Notes under the pieces: model-generated | The model's database searches: none | What the model was told of the DNA's origin: nothing | The model's input: only the letters and a program-made list of their open reading frames with translations | Shown here: piece after piece, positions 8,671 through 17,829 of the stretch | Position numbering within the stretch: position 1 is the stretch's first letter | Layout: each line of letters opens with the position of its first letter | Position numbers and translations under genes: made by a program | Source of the DNA: Bacteroidota bacterium | Lineage (GTDB): Bacteria > Bacteroidota > Bacteroidia > B-17B0 > Aurantibacillaceae | Length of the DNA stretch: 33,969 bases | Direction: 5' to 3' | Assembly: GCA_013816895.1 (NCBI GenBank) | Contig: JACDDR010000038.1 | Span: 1 to 33,969 of the forward strand

Positions 8671-11600
8671 ATGACAAGCGAAACAACTTCTTTTGGAATT
8701 ATAAAAGTGGGAACTCCTAAGAAGTCCGACATTATAACGTTACGTATATTGATTTGCTGCGCATTCTTTTCCATGCTTCTTTTTATAGGATGGTTTGTTG
8801 ATCCGGAGCATATCGGATATCCCTTAATATTCTGGTTACTCACATTCGGATTGGGTTTTAAACTCGTTAAAATGCTGCATGAGTGGTATCACTATTGGAG
8901 TGTAAGTGTTCCTGTTGCTCCGGTCTCCACGAAAAAATGGATGGTGGATGTTTTAACCACCGCGTGTCCTGGAGAGCCAAAAGAAATGATCATTAAGACG
9001 CTCCAGGCAATGGTGAATATTCGTTACCCTCACACAAATTACCTTTGTGACGAAGGAAATGATCCTGAACTAAAACAAGTGTGCGACCAGTTAGGTGTTA
9101 TTCATATTACGCGCGCTGAAAAAATAAATGCAAAAGCAGGGAATATAAATAACGCGCTGAAGCAAGCTACCGGCGAAATTTGCGTTGTCCTTGATCCGGA
9201 TCATGTGCCGATTCCTGAATTTTTAGACAGAGTACTTGCTTATTTCGAGGACTCCTCAATCGGGTTTGTACAGTCCGTACAAGCGTATTGTAATCAATCC
9301 GAGAGTATTATTGCCAGAGGAGCCGCGGAGCAAACCTATCATTTCTATGGACCAATGATGATGTGTATGAATACTTATGGTACGGTTCAGGCTATTGGTG
9401 CGAATTGTGTTTTCAGGAGATCTTCACTTGATTCAATTGGGGGACATGCGGCGGGGTTATCTGAAGATATGCACACAGCAATGCAGTTACATGCTAAGGG
9501 CTGGAAGTCCGTTTATGTTCCTGAAATTCTGACGCGTGGCCTTGTTCCTGCTACTTTGTCGTCGTATTATAAACAGCAATTAAAATGGTCGCGCGGAACC
9601 TTCGAATTATTGTTCCGCACTTATCCGGCATTATTTAAAAAATTCACATGGCGACAAAAAATTCACTACTTCACTATCCCTCTGTATTTTTTTTTCGGGC
9701 TCATAAATTTGATTGATATTGCAATTCCTGTACTGGCACTTGGAATGGCCGAAGTTCCATGGGAAGTTAATCTGGGAAATTTTGCGGTATTCTTTTTGCC
9801 TTTATGCATTATTTCAATGCTGATCAGAATGTTTGCGCAACGATGGCTTCTGGAAGAACACGAACGCGGATTCCATTTGGCCGGAGGTGTGCTCAGGCTG
9901 GCTACCTGGTGGATCTTCATTATCGGGTTTGTGTATACGATTTTTAATATTAAGGTTCCATATATTCCAACACCAAAAGAAGACGAACATAAGAACTATT
10001 GGAAATTAAGTTTGCCCAATCTGCTGGTGTTAATAATAACTGTTTTATCTACCCTATATGGATTGTCGATTGACTGGTGTCCTTACAGTTTTGCAATGGC
10101 TTTTTATGCATTAATTAACGCGGGTATGCTGGGGGTTATTGTTATGATGAGCCAACAGCAATTGCTTGATAATGCAAGTGTAAAAGTAAAACGAATCCCT
10201 ATTGTAAACTGGTTAATTTCAGCGATTGGAAATGTCGCGGTGAAAACCGAACATATTATTTACGGGATGATCAGGATTGGGCCTGTAGCTTTACTAATAG
10301 CAACATCTCTTTTGTTTTTCAGCTATAGTAATATTGACGATGATTCAGAACGAGCAACAACAATAAAATCGAAAGAAATCGGAGGTTTTTATAAAGGGAT
10401 GGCCTTACAAAAGATTCAACAAATCGATCCTGTTATTGCCCTTGAAAAAGCAACAAATAATTTTAATGAAATCCTCTCGGTAACAACAATATGGAATGAT
10501 TCTCTCACAGAGTTTCCGATGTCTGAACTTCAGAAAATTGATTCGCATCACTCCATTCCTCTTGTTAACTGGCTGCCTGCAACGACGGATTCGTGCGAGA
10601 TTTACAATTTAATTTCTACCGGTAAATATGATCGTTTTCTTGAGAGATCCGCGAAAAGTATAAGGCAGTTCAGAAATCCCGTTTTTTTAAATTTTGCTCC
10701 TGGCTTTGATGATCCTGTCAATTCATGGTGTATTAAAGGAGGAAATTCGCACAATGATTTTATTGACGCGTGGCAATATATGTATACTTTTTTTAACGAC
10801 CTGGGCGTTTCCAATATCACCTGGATTTGGAGCCCCCGTTATGCTTCCTCAAAAAACTGTTACCCCGGGCCCAAATTCGTTGATTGGATTGGATTTAGCG
10901 GTTTGAATTACGGTGACATTACAAATGATAACGATTGGTTTTCTTTCGGCGAACTCTATGCGCCGCTCAGAAACAGTAACGGGGGGTTTCAAAAGCCGGT
11001 TATTATTTATGAATTTGGCACAGTCAGAGGCCCCGATCAGCAAAAGTGGTTAGCAGACGCAACACAACAAATAGCTTCACGATACAAAGAAATTAAAGGC
11101 CTTGTTTTCTATAACCAGAAGAAGAAAATAAATGTTACAAAACAAGGTGAGGTTGCTCAGCAGTGGTATTCTGCTGATTTTGCATTATCTGGCGATGCTC
11201 TTTTAAAAATATTTGGAGGAATATTTAAAGAAGAGCCTTTTAATAAAATTCCGCTTTTAAACACTGAGCCTTTTTATAATTTCACTGCAAATAGCAACTA
11301 TCATTCCAGCGTGATTTCTGGAAAGCCGGGCGATTTTAAATTAATGGTACACAACAAACCGTTTTACATCCGCGGTGTGGCCTATAACACTGCGCATGAC
11401 TGGCGGGATGGTAATATGCCGTTAACGCGTCGGCGGGTTGAAAAAGATTTTACTAAAATAAAAGAAATGGGAGCCAATACCGTCAGGCGATATGATCATG
11501 GAATTTTTGACCGGAATGTATTAAATATTGCCAAAGAATTTGATTTAAAGGTTCTGTATGGTTTTTGGTTCGATCCAAAAATAGATTACTACAAGGATAC

Positions 11601-12564
11601 TGTAAAGGTTAATGAGTATATCCAAAACATCACAGAGAAGGTAGTTCAGTATAAAGATCATTCGTCCGTACTGGCCTGGTCGCTGGGTAATGAAACATGG
11701 GGATTATTAAAACACCGTTATACAAAACCATATCTTATAACAGTAAGGAATAGTTATGTAAAGATGATTGAAACTATTGCAAGAAAAATCCATGAACTTG
11801 ATCCGGAAAGGGCAGTATTTAGTTGTATTGAACACGAGGAGTACCAGTTGCCGGGTGAGATTGTTGCCCTGCGTGATGGCGCTCCTTCTATTGATGCAAT
11901 AGGAATAAACTCTTATTACAGGGAACAGATCAGTGAATTAAATCATGTGGCATGGCACTTTGATTCTTTGAGGCCTTACCTGGTTTCTGAGTTTGGGCCC
12001 CGTGGGTATTGGGACCCGGCCTATACTAAAATTAAAAACGGTTCTCTGGAAGAAGATAACAACATTGAGAAATCTGAATGGTATAAAGAACAATGGAGTA
12101 AATATATTCTTGCCCATAAGGGCTATAACATTGGCGGCTTCGCATACTGCTGGCACGACAGGATGGAAGGAAGTAATACATGGTTTGGATTAACTGATTT
12201 TAAAGGTCGCCCGAAACCTTCCTACTATGCTTTGAAAGAATTGTGGACAAATGCAAAATCGTCTCCTTCTTTACCTTCATTTAGAATTAATGTCCCTGAA
12301 CAAATGGCTCCGGGTAATGAATATATTTTTGAAGCCATTGCGAGTACAGGAAAAGCGCCGTCTTTAAAATACGAGTGGTACCTGCATAAAGACGAATTTC
12401 TTGAACGCGTTGAAAATATTACAAGTATGAACGGCGGAAGGTCAGCAAGGGTTGAGATTCCAAAGCTTCCTTCCGATTACAGATTATACCTTTATGCGAG
12501 CGACGATTTCGGAAATGTAACTACAACTTCAGTCCCAATAAAAGTAAAAGCCAGTGTAAAATGA
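8671..12564 (+). CDS. GT2 synthase fused to GH26-like and GH2-like TIM-barrel domains
   Basis: A 1297-residue fusion. After two N-terminal spans (about 24-68) comes a GT2 domain with KAGNINNAL, DPDH (Asp175 and Asp177), SED (Glu265-Asp266) and QQLKW (302-306). Further spans follow, the last near 540-560, which should place the rest in the periplasm. Residues about 580-855 resemble a GH26 barrel (NITWIWSPRY and KPVIIYEFG, nucleophile-position Glu781), but the acid/base segment reads NFAPGFDD where family members have HEMNG. Residues about 890-1200 form a second barrel of GH2/GH5 type with FYIRGVAYN, LGNETWG (Glu1008) and VSEFGPRG (Glu1107), both acids present. A C-terminal Ig-like domain ends the chain. 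Polymer made by the GT2 domain could be cut or rearranged as it emerges. The next gene overlaps by ATGA. Confidence 0.85.
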   Translation: MTSETTSFGIIKVGTPKKSDIITLRILICCAFFSMLLFIGWFVDPEHIGYPLIFWLLTFGLGFKLVKMLHEWYHYWSVSVPVAPVSTKKWMVDVLTTACPGEPKEMIIKTLQAMVNIRYPHTNYLCDEGNDPELKQVCDQLGVIHITRAEKINAKAGNINNALKQATGEICVVLDPDHVPIPEFLDRVLAYFEDSSIGFVQSVQAYCNQSESIIARGAAEQTYHFYGPMMMCMNTYGTVQAIGANCVFRRSSLDSIGGHAAGLSEDMHTAMQLHAKGWKSVYVPEILTRGLVPATLSSYYKQQLKWSRGTFELLFRTYPALFKKFTWRQKIHYFTIPLYFFFGLINLIDIAIPVLALGMAEVPWEVNLGNFAVFFLPLCIISMLIRMFAQRWLLEEHERGFHLAGGVLRLATWWIFIIGFVYTIFNIKVPYIPTPKEDEHKNYWKLSLPNLLVLIITVLSTLYGLSIDWCPYSFAMAFYALINAGMLGVIVMMSQQQLLDNASVKVKRIPIVNWLISAIGNVAVKTEHIIYGMIRIGPVALLIATSLLFFSYSNIDDDSERATTIKSKEIGGFYKGMALQKIQQIDPVIALEKATNNFNEILSVTTIWNDSLTEFPMSELQKIDSHHSIPLVNWLPATTDSCEIYNLISTGKYDRFLERSAKSIRQFRNPVFLNFAPGFDDPVNSWCIKGGNSHNDFIDAWQYMYTFFNDLGVSNITWIWSPRYASSKNCYPGPKFVDWIGFSGLNYGDITNDNDWFSFGELYAPLRNSNGGFQKPVIIYEFGTVRGPDQQKWLADATQQIASRYKEIKGLVFYNQKKKINVTKQGEVAQQWYSADFALSGDALLKIFGGIFKEEPFNKIPLLNTEPFYNFTANSNYHSSVISGKPGDFKLMVHNKPFYIRGVAYNTAHDWRDGNMPLTRRRVEKDFTKIKEMGANTVRRYDHGIFDRNVLNIAKEFDLKVLYGFWFDPKIDYYKDTVKVNEYIQNITEKVVQYKDHSSVLAWSLGNETWGLLKHRYTKPYLITVRNSYVKMIETIARKIHELDPERAVFSCIEHEEYQLPGEIVALRDGAPSIDAIGINSYYREQISELNHVAWHFDSLRPYLVSEFGPRGYWDPAYTKIKNGSLEEDNNIEKSEWYKEQWSKYILAHKGYNIGGFAYCWHDRMEGSNTWFGLTDFKGRPKPSYYALKELWTNAKSSPSLPSFRINVPEQMAPGNEYIFEAIASTGKAPSLKYEWYLHKDEFLERVENITSMNGGRSARVEIPKLPSDYRLYLYASDDFGNVTTTSVPIKVKASVK

Positions 12565-14987
12565 AGAAATTTTATTTTCTGATCTGTTTTTTCTCCCTTC
12601 TTGGTAATATCCGGTCCTTAAACAGCGCGGATACTTTATTGATCGGGCAAGAGATTCGGTATGCATGTGAAGATGCAACCGAAGTGTATTTTGTATGGGG
12701 AATTAATCAATGGCGTAAGCAAGATAAAAATTTATGGCCCGAAGGAACTTACGAGAAAGGCGTTTTGCTTTCAACGCCAATGAAACGTGTCAACGGTTTC
12801 TTCACCATCGATTTTAAAGTCAAGCCGAATACGCTGATTGATTACGTGTTCTGGATAACGAAAGGTCCGAAAGAAGTGCCATCGGATATATGGGATGTAA
12901 ATACACCGCCATTTAAAGATTATCATACTTTAGTGTTGAACGACAATGTAACAATCCTGCAATCAAAACTAGATGTCAGGCCTAAACAGCAGCTTACAAT
13001 TTTAAATTATGGGAGCACCATGTTATTACTTGGTTTCATTGGTTTAGCGCTCATTTACTGGAGAGAAAAATTTGTTGTGGGAAGAGAATTGGTTAGGCCT
13101 TCGTATCAGAACATGTTTTTAGGTGGCGGATTGGTTTTGTTTCTTTTTTTGGTTGTGATACGTGCCTCCGTCGCGAAATTAAGTTGGGACCTTTACTATC
13201 ACCCTTTTGATACGCTTCTCCCGGCTTTAAAAGTAGCTCTCTATGATCACATTTATATTTTTTCGATAGTATTGTTTTTTGTTGCTGTTAATTTTCTGGC
13301 ACGAAAGGCGCCCAGAATACAAAAAAGCCTGATTATTTCTTTCCTGATCGTTTCTTTAATCAGTCTTGTAGCGGCAATCTTAAATATACGGGTTGTTGAA
13401 GTAATTGGAAAGCCGTTTAACTATCGCTGGTTATATTATTCCGGCTTTCTGAATAGCACCGACTCCCATGCAGCTATAGCTTCTAATATTTCAGGCGCTT
13501 ATATTGTGGCAATCATTATCACTTGCGCGGCATGTTTGATTATAGGAACTGCGTTTTCCTATTTACTTGAGCTTGTTACAACCCGACTAAGATTAAAAAA
13601 GGTTGGAGTAACACTATTCATTTGTATCAATGCAGGCTATATGTTAATGGCGGGGGCAACTCATAAAAGCCGCGACAATTACGATCTTCTTGTTAATCCT
13701 GTTACAGCATTTATAGAATCTGTCAACCCTTTTGCGAACGCTCCTGAGTTCTTTTCCATGCCGGTAGAGGATAGTTTAATTTTTAACCCGGTTCGTGAAA
13801 AAAATAGCATAAGAAATCAAGAGGTTAATTCTAAGATCAAAAACGTAATATTAGTTGTGCTTGAATCCACTCCGGCAGAATACATGACGCCTTATGATAA
13901 GAAATTTAAAGTGACGCCTTGCATGGAAAAATATTTATCTGATGCCACGGTTTTTGAAAATGTATATGCACACGCCCCGGCCACTAATAAGTCAATGGTA
14001 TGTCTTTTAGCTTCTGTTTACCCCTGGCTTTCGTATACAAGCATTACCCAGGAGCATCCCGATATTAAAATTCCTTCTATTACATCGGTGCTTCAGGAGA
14101 AGGGTTACCGCACTGCTTTTTTTAATTCCGGGGACAATCGTTTTCAGCGGGCAGATGAATTTTTAACTCACAGAAAATTTGAGGAAATTAAAGATTGTAA
14201 AACTTTAAATTGTAATAACAAATTTGATGAGAAAGATCACGAATGGGATCCACTGGACGGGGCAGACGATGAATGTACTGCAAACGAACTGATGGCATGG
14301 ACAGTCAATAAAGACAAGCGGCCTTTCCTGGCCATGATGTGGACGTATCAGACACATTATCCTTATTACACTGCTGGTCAGGAAAAAAATTTTAACGTGG
14401 ACGATCCGGTTTTTAACCGTTATCTCAATGCTGTTAATCACAGCGACATGATCCTCGGAAAATTAATAGAACATTTAAAAGAAAATAACCTGTACGAGTC
14501 AACGTTAGTAGTTGTAGTTGGGGATCACGGTGAAGCTTTCGGCCGGCACGGACAAACTACACACGCTTCAAAAATTTACGAGGAAAACCTGCACATCCCT
14601 TTTATTTTAATTAATCCGGCCTTCAAAGGTGAAAAACATGATGGAATGGGTGGTTCGGTGGATGTTGCGCCTACAATAATGAATGTCCTCGGAATGCAGG
14701 TCCCTGATTCCTGGGAGGGAAACAGCCTGTTCACGAAAAAATACGCCGACCGGACGTATTTCTTTTGTCCATGGTCGGATTATTTATTTGGGTATCGCGA
14801 AGGGGACATGAAATACATTTTCAATACAAGCAAGAATGTGAATGAAGTGTATAATATAAAAAAAGATCCCTACGAAGCCCATGACCTTTATCCTGTGACC
14901 GATGCACAGCAAATGAAAGTAGCACAGCAGAAGTTGGCTGCCTGGGCTCAGTACCAAAAGAAATACATGGATGACCTTATAAAATAA
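12561..14987 (+). CDS. Membrane sulfatase-fold transferase, OpgB/LtaS-like, with N-terminal E-set domain
   Basis: An 808-residue protein. A signal sequence (1-20) precedes an Ig-like E-set/CBM48-like domain (about 25-130, with VWGINQW). Several membrane spans cover about 150-370. The C-terminal domain (about 428-780) belongs to the alkaline phosphatase superfamily, as in LtaS and the phosphoglycerol transferase OpgB/MdoB. Expected metal and catalytic sites are visible: Glu435 in LEST, Thr475 in PATNKSM as likely nucleophile, Asp655-His656 in GDHGE, and downstream HGQTTH. There is no CxPxR motif, so a formylglycine sulfatase is unlikely. Overlap with the GT2-glycosidase gene implies a joint job. 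Adding phosphoglycerol or phosphoethanolamine to the polysaccharide is the best inference. Confidence 0.8.
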   Translation: MKKFYFLICFFSLLGNIRSLNSADTLLIGQEIRYACEDATEVYFVWGINQWRKQDKNLWPEGTYEKGVLLSTPMKRVNGFFTIDFKVKPNTLIDYVFWITKGPKEVPSDIWDVNTPPFKDYHTLVLNDNVTILQSKLDVRPKQQLTILNYGSTMLLLGFIGLALIYWREKFVVGRELVRPSYQNMFLGGGLVLFLFLVVIRASVAKLSWDLYYHPFDTLLPALKVALYDHIYIFSIVLFFVAVNFLARKAPRIQKSLIISFLIVSLISLVAAILNIRVVEVIGKPFNYRWLYYSGFLNSTDSHAAIASNISGAYIVAIIITCAACLIIGTAFSYLLELVTTRLRLKKVGVTLFICINAGYMLMAGATHKSRDNYDLLVNPVTAFIESVNPFANAPEFFSMPVEDSLIFNPVREKNSIRNQEVNSKIKNVILVVLESTPAEYMTPYDKKFKVTPCMEKYLSDATVFENVYAHAPATNKSMVCLLASVYPWLSYTSITQEHPDIKIPSITSVLQEKGYRTAFFNSGDNRFQRADEFLTHRKFEEIKDCKTLNCNNKFDEKDHEWDPLDGADDECTANELMAWTVNKDKRPFLAMMWTYQTHYPYYTAGQEKNFNVDDPVFNRYLNAVNHSDMILGKLIEHLKENNLYESTLVVVVGDHGEAFGRHGQTTHASKIYEENLHIPFILINPAFKGEKHDGMGGSVDVAPTIMNVLGMQVPDSWEGNSLFTKKYADRTYFFCPWSDYLFGYREGDMKYIFNTSKNVNEVYNIKKDPYEAHDLYPVTDAQQMKVAQQKLAAWAQYQKKYMDDLIK

Positions 14988-15027
14988 CATAAAAAAACCT
15001 TACTTTATGAGTGAGGTTTTTTTATGT
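14987..15027. terminator. Bidirectional terminator between convergent operons
   Basis: A long, almost perfect stem runs from ACATAAAAAAACCT (14987-15000) to AGGTTTTTTTATGT (15014-15027). It is extended by three more pairs (one G-T) around a seven-base loop. It starts on the last base of the transferase stop and ends 16 bases before the convergent glycosidase stop. The A and T runs suit both directions. Confidence 0.88.
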
Positions 15028-15042
15028 GTAATAAATAATTGT

Positions 15043-16329
15043 TTATTTTTTTACAAAAAATGGTGCGTTTGCGGTGGCAACATGATTGTGTCCGTCGTAT
15101 ACATTTACGAACAGCCGATACGCTCCTTCTTTATCAGGAGATTTAAATGATAAAGCCTTTCCCTTTCCATTAATAATTAATCCGGTTAACGCTTCAGGTT
15201 TATCTTCTTTATCGCCCCCCTCTTTTTTTTCCGCACTTTCTTTATAAATTTCCCAATAATAATAAAGCTGATCATTGTCAGGATCCGTCGCGTCTGTGTA
15301 GGCCATGTGATCGGTTGAAGGTGTAAGATAAACACCTTTATGGGTTGGTTTATCGTCTATTCCCACCGGAACTATTTTTGGCGAACTGTTTTTTGGCGCG
15401 TTGCCTGTCCAAATCTGTTGAAGCACATCGAGTACTTCTGTTTCTTCGCCTTTATCGGTAAACAAACTTAATAATGTGTGCGTACGCGCTTGTTTATGTC
15501 CCCAATAAAATACATACGAGCCCAGGCAACGGCTTTGATTGTCTGCTATACCCACTTTGTAGCGAGTAGCACAGGCCCTGGCTTTTTCTGTACTTGTTTC
15601 TTCAATAAAAGTTCCCCAGGGTACCATATCTGATTCCCAGTAGCCGGAGGCTCCCCATTCTCCAATCAAATAGGGCCCAGTCCAGCCCGCATCAGTAATG
15701 TCTTTTTTAACAGGTTCAATCCATTTAAAAGCATTAATGGATAAAATATCAATGTCAGGACAGCGTTTTATGATTTCTTTAATGTGCTGTTTCGGTACGC
15801 CCGCCAGCATTGTGGTTGTAGGATGATTAGGGTCGTTTTCATGTATGAATTTGGCAAGATCATTTACCGCGTTCCATACATTAAAATCTTTTGCAAATTG
15901 ATCTACTTCGTTCCCTACACCCCACATTAATAAGGCGGGATGATCTTTATAAGCGAGGATTTCTTTTTTAAGTCTTTCGAATTGTTCTTTTACTGCTTTT
16001 TTATCACTGTAATTAAATCCTCTGCGTTCATGACCCATGTCAAGTCCCAAAGTTACGGTGAGGCCAAGCGCCTGTGCGTTATCCAGGTATTTTTTCGCGT
16101 CGTCCGTACTCCACACTCTTACTGAGTTGCCGCCCAACTCCTTTAACCGGTCGTAGTATTTATAACCACCCGCGCCTTTTATAAAGTAAGGTTCATTATT
16201 GCGCATGAGCTGATATATACCATTTGTTTTTTGGACATACACTTTTGACACCGTTGCCATACCATTGGGTTCGGTTTTAAATGCAAACGCAAAAAATGCG
16301 ATGATAACTGACACGTAAATCTTATTCAT
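15043..16329 (-). CDS. Secreted GH2/GH5-type TIM-barrel glycosidase-like protein
   Basis: A 428-residue exported protein with signal sequence (about 1-18). The barrel (about 35-320) is similar to the second barrel of the GT2 fusion: PYFIKGAGGY, LKELGGNSVRVWS, a GNE motif (WGVGNEVD) for the acid/base and GEWGASGYWE for the nucleophile. An Ig/PKD-like C-terminal domain follows (PDNDQLYYYWEIYKES). Family members are retaining beta-glycosidases or transglycosylases, and the substrate here is unknown. It is the last gene of the regulator-OmpA-phosphoglucomutase operon, with a hairpin ahead of it. The likeness to the fused barrel suggests it acts on the same polymer. Confidence 0.78.
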   Translation of the reverse strand: MNKIYVSVIIAFFAFAFKTEPNGMATVSKVYVQKTNGIYQLMRNNEPYFIKGAGGYKYYDRLKELGGNSVRVWSTDDAKKYLDNAQALGLTVTLGLDMGHERRGFNYSDKKAVKEQFERLKKEILAYKDHPALLMWGVGNEVDQFAKDFNVWNAVNDLAKFIHENDPNHPTTTMLAGVPKQHIKEIIKRCPDIDILSINAFKWIEPVKKDITDAGWTGPYLIGEWGASGYWESDMVPWGTFIEETSTEKARACATRYKVGIADNQSRCLGSYVFYWGHKQARTHTLLSLFTDKGEETEVLDVLQQIWTGNAPKNSSPKIVPVGIDDKPTHKGVYLTPSTDHMAYTDATDPDNDQLYYYWEIYKESAEKKEGGDKEDKPEALTGLIINGKGKALSFKSPDKEGAYRLFVNVYDGHNHVATANAPFFVKK

Positions 16330-16344
16330 AATTAAATGTTTTTA

Positions 16345-16374
16345 AACCCGCTTCCAGTGTTTTGAAAGCGGGTT
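16345..16374 (-). terminator. Intergenic hairpin after phosphoglucomutase
   Basis: AACCCGCTT (16345-16353) and AAGCGGGTT (16366-16374) form a nine-base stem with a 12-base loop. The following minus-strand tract is only weakly T-rich (TTTAAAAAC), so this may attenuate transcription into the glycosidase gene or protect an RNA end, not stop transcription fully. Confidence 0.5.
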
Positions 16375-16392
16375 GAATAATAACAGATTTTC

Positions 16393-17802
16393 TTAATGGT
16401 TCATCAATGTGTTTTCAGCGGCCTTCAAAATCAAAAAGGCATTTTGCTGTGAACTCGATTGAGCGTAATTCCTCAAGACAGGCTCGGTGCCTGAAGCGCG
16501 AATCATGAACCATTCATCATCATTAAAAAAATATTTGTATCCATCCATGTTTTCAGTGCGCTGAATTTTATAGTCGCCAAAACTCGTGTAAATGTTCTGT
16601 TCGCAGTTGTAAACAATTTTGTTTTTTATTTCTTCGTGGAGGTGTAGGTCAGAACGTTCAAAGGCAAATGGGCCCACAACTTTGTACACATCTTTAATCA
16701 AGTCCTGAATCGAACATTGTGTTTTTGCCATGTATTCAAGAATTGTCAGGCCAATCCAGATGCCGTCGCGCTCAGGAATATGGCCTTTGATCGCTATTCC
16801 TCCCGATTCTTCGCCGCCGATCAAAACATCTTCGTTCACCATAATCCCGGCAATGTGCTTAAATCCGATTTTAGTTACCTGTTGTTCCAGTTTATAATGA
16901 GCACACATCTTCCCGATTTTGGGACTTACGGAAAACGCTGTAACCACTTTTCCGGTCATTCCTTTTTGTTCGTGAAGGTATTTTATCAATAGTAAAATAA
17001 TGTGATGCGAATCCACAAAGTTTCCTTCATTATCATACAGTCCAATGCGGTCAGCGTCTCCATCGGTTGCTAAACCCATATCAATCTTTTTTGAAGATTT
17101 AATTAAGTCAGAAAATTCTTTCAAGTTTTTGTGTATTGGTTCAGGCGCCTGGCCATTGAACGATGGGTTATTATCGCAATGCAATAAGGTAGAATTTGGC
17201 AATAAGCGACGGATAACATTTTGTCCGGCACCATACATAGCGTCGTAGCCAAGTCTCACGCCGGATTTACGGATCATGTCAAGATCAAAGTTGGCTTCAA
17301 CATGTTCACAGTACATTGTCTCAAGATCAGTATATTCTAAAAGACCTTTGCTTTCAAGATCTTTCAGATTAATTTTTTCGAAACCTGCCGGAACTTTATC
17401 CGAAATAAGTTTTTCAATTTCTTCAATTTTTTCAGGTAATAAAGGTCCGCCGTAAGAGCCCTTTAATTTGAATCCATTGTAAGACGGAGGATTGTGACTC
17501 GCTGTAATAACGATTCCAAGACTTGCTTTTTTTCTAACGGTTCCTAACGATACCATCGGAGTTGATACGAACCCTTTTGAAAGGTAAACTTTAATTCCGT
17601 GCTGGCTTAGCACTTTGGTAGTGGTCTCGGCAAACAACTCTCCGCCGAATCGTGGATCGTGACCTATTACCACCGAGGGTTTATCGGAATTTTTTAGGAG
17701 CCATTGTGCAGTAGCTTCCGCCACTCTGGCAACGTTATTTACCGTGTACTCCTGAGCAATAATTGCTCGCCATCCATCTGTTCCAAATTTAATTGATGTC
17801 AT
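16393..17802 (-). CDS. Phosphoglucomutase/phosphomannomutase family enzyme
   Basis: A 469-residue cytosolic alpha-D-phosphohexomutase that interconverts hexose 1- and 6-phosphates. The phosphoserine loop is TASHNPPSYNG with Ser102. The metal loop is DGDADR at 247-252. The sugar-binding loop reads GGEESGG near 329-335, closer to glucose-type than mannose-type enzymes, whose loop commonly reads GEMSGH. The phosphate-binding loop RASGTEP is near the C-terminus. The length is normal for the family. It would supply glucose-1-phosphate for UDP-glucose, the donor for GT2 synthases, which fits its place in an operon with envelope and glycosidase genes. Mannose or glucosamine phosphates remain possible substrates. 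Confidence 0.9.
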   Translation of the reverse strand: MTSIKFGTDGWRAIIAQEYTVNNVARVAEATAQWLLKNSDKPSVVIGHDPRFGGELFAETTTKVLSQHGIKVYLSKGFVSTPMVSLGTVRKKASLGIVITASHNPPSYNGFKLKGSYGGPLLPEKIEEIEKLISDKVPAGFEKINLKDLESKGLLEYTDLETMYCEHVEANFDLDMIRKSGVRLGYDAMYGAGQNVIRRLLPNSTLLHCDNNPSFNGQAPEPIHKNLKEFSDLIKSSKKIDMGLATDGDADRIGLYDNEGNFVDSHHIILLLIKYLHEQKGMTGKVVTAFSVSPKIGKMCAHYKLEQQVTKIGFKHIAGIMVNEDVLIGGEESGGIAIKGHIPERDGIWIGLTILEYMAKTQCSIQDLIKDVYKVVGPFAFERSDLHLHEEIKNKIVYNCEQNIYTSFGDYKIQRTENMDGYKYFFNDDEWFMIRASGTEPVLRNYAQSSSQQNAFLILKAAENTLMNH

Positions 17803-17829
17803 CTTTTTTGTTTTTTTATGGTTAGTGCT

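Noticed and set aside
12561..14987. Formylglycine-dependent sulfatase
   Set aside because: There is no CxPxR or SxPxR segment. The nucleophile region reads PATNKSM, and the membrane-span layout fits LtaS/OpgB-type transferases better.
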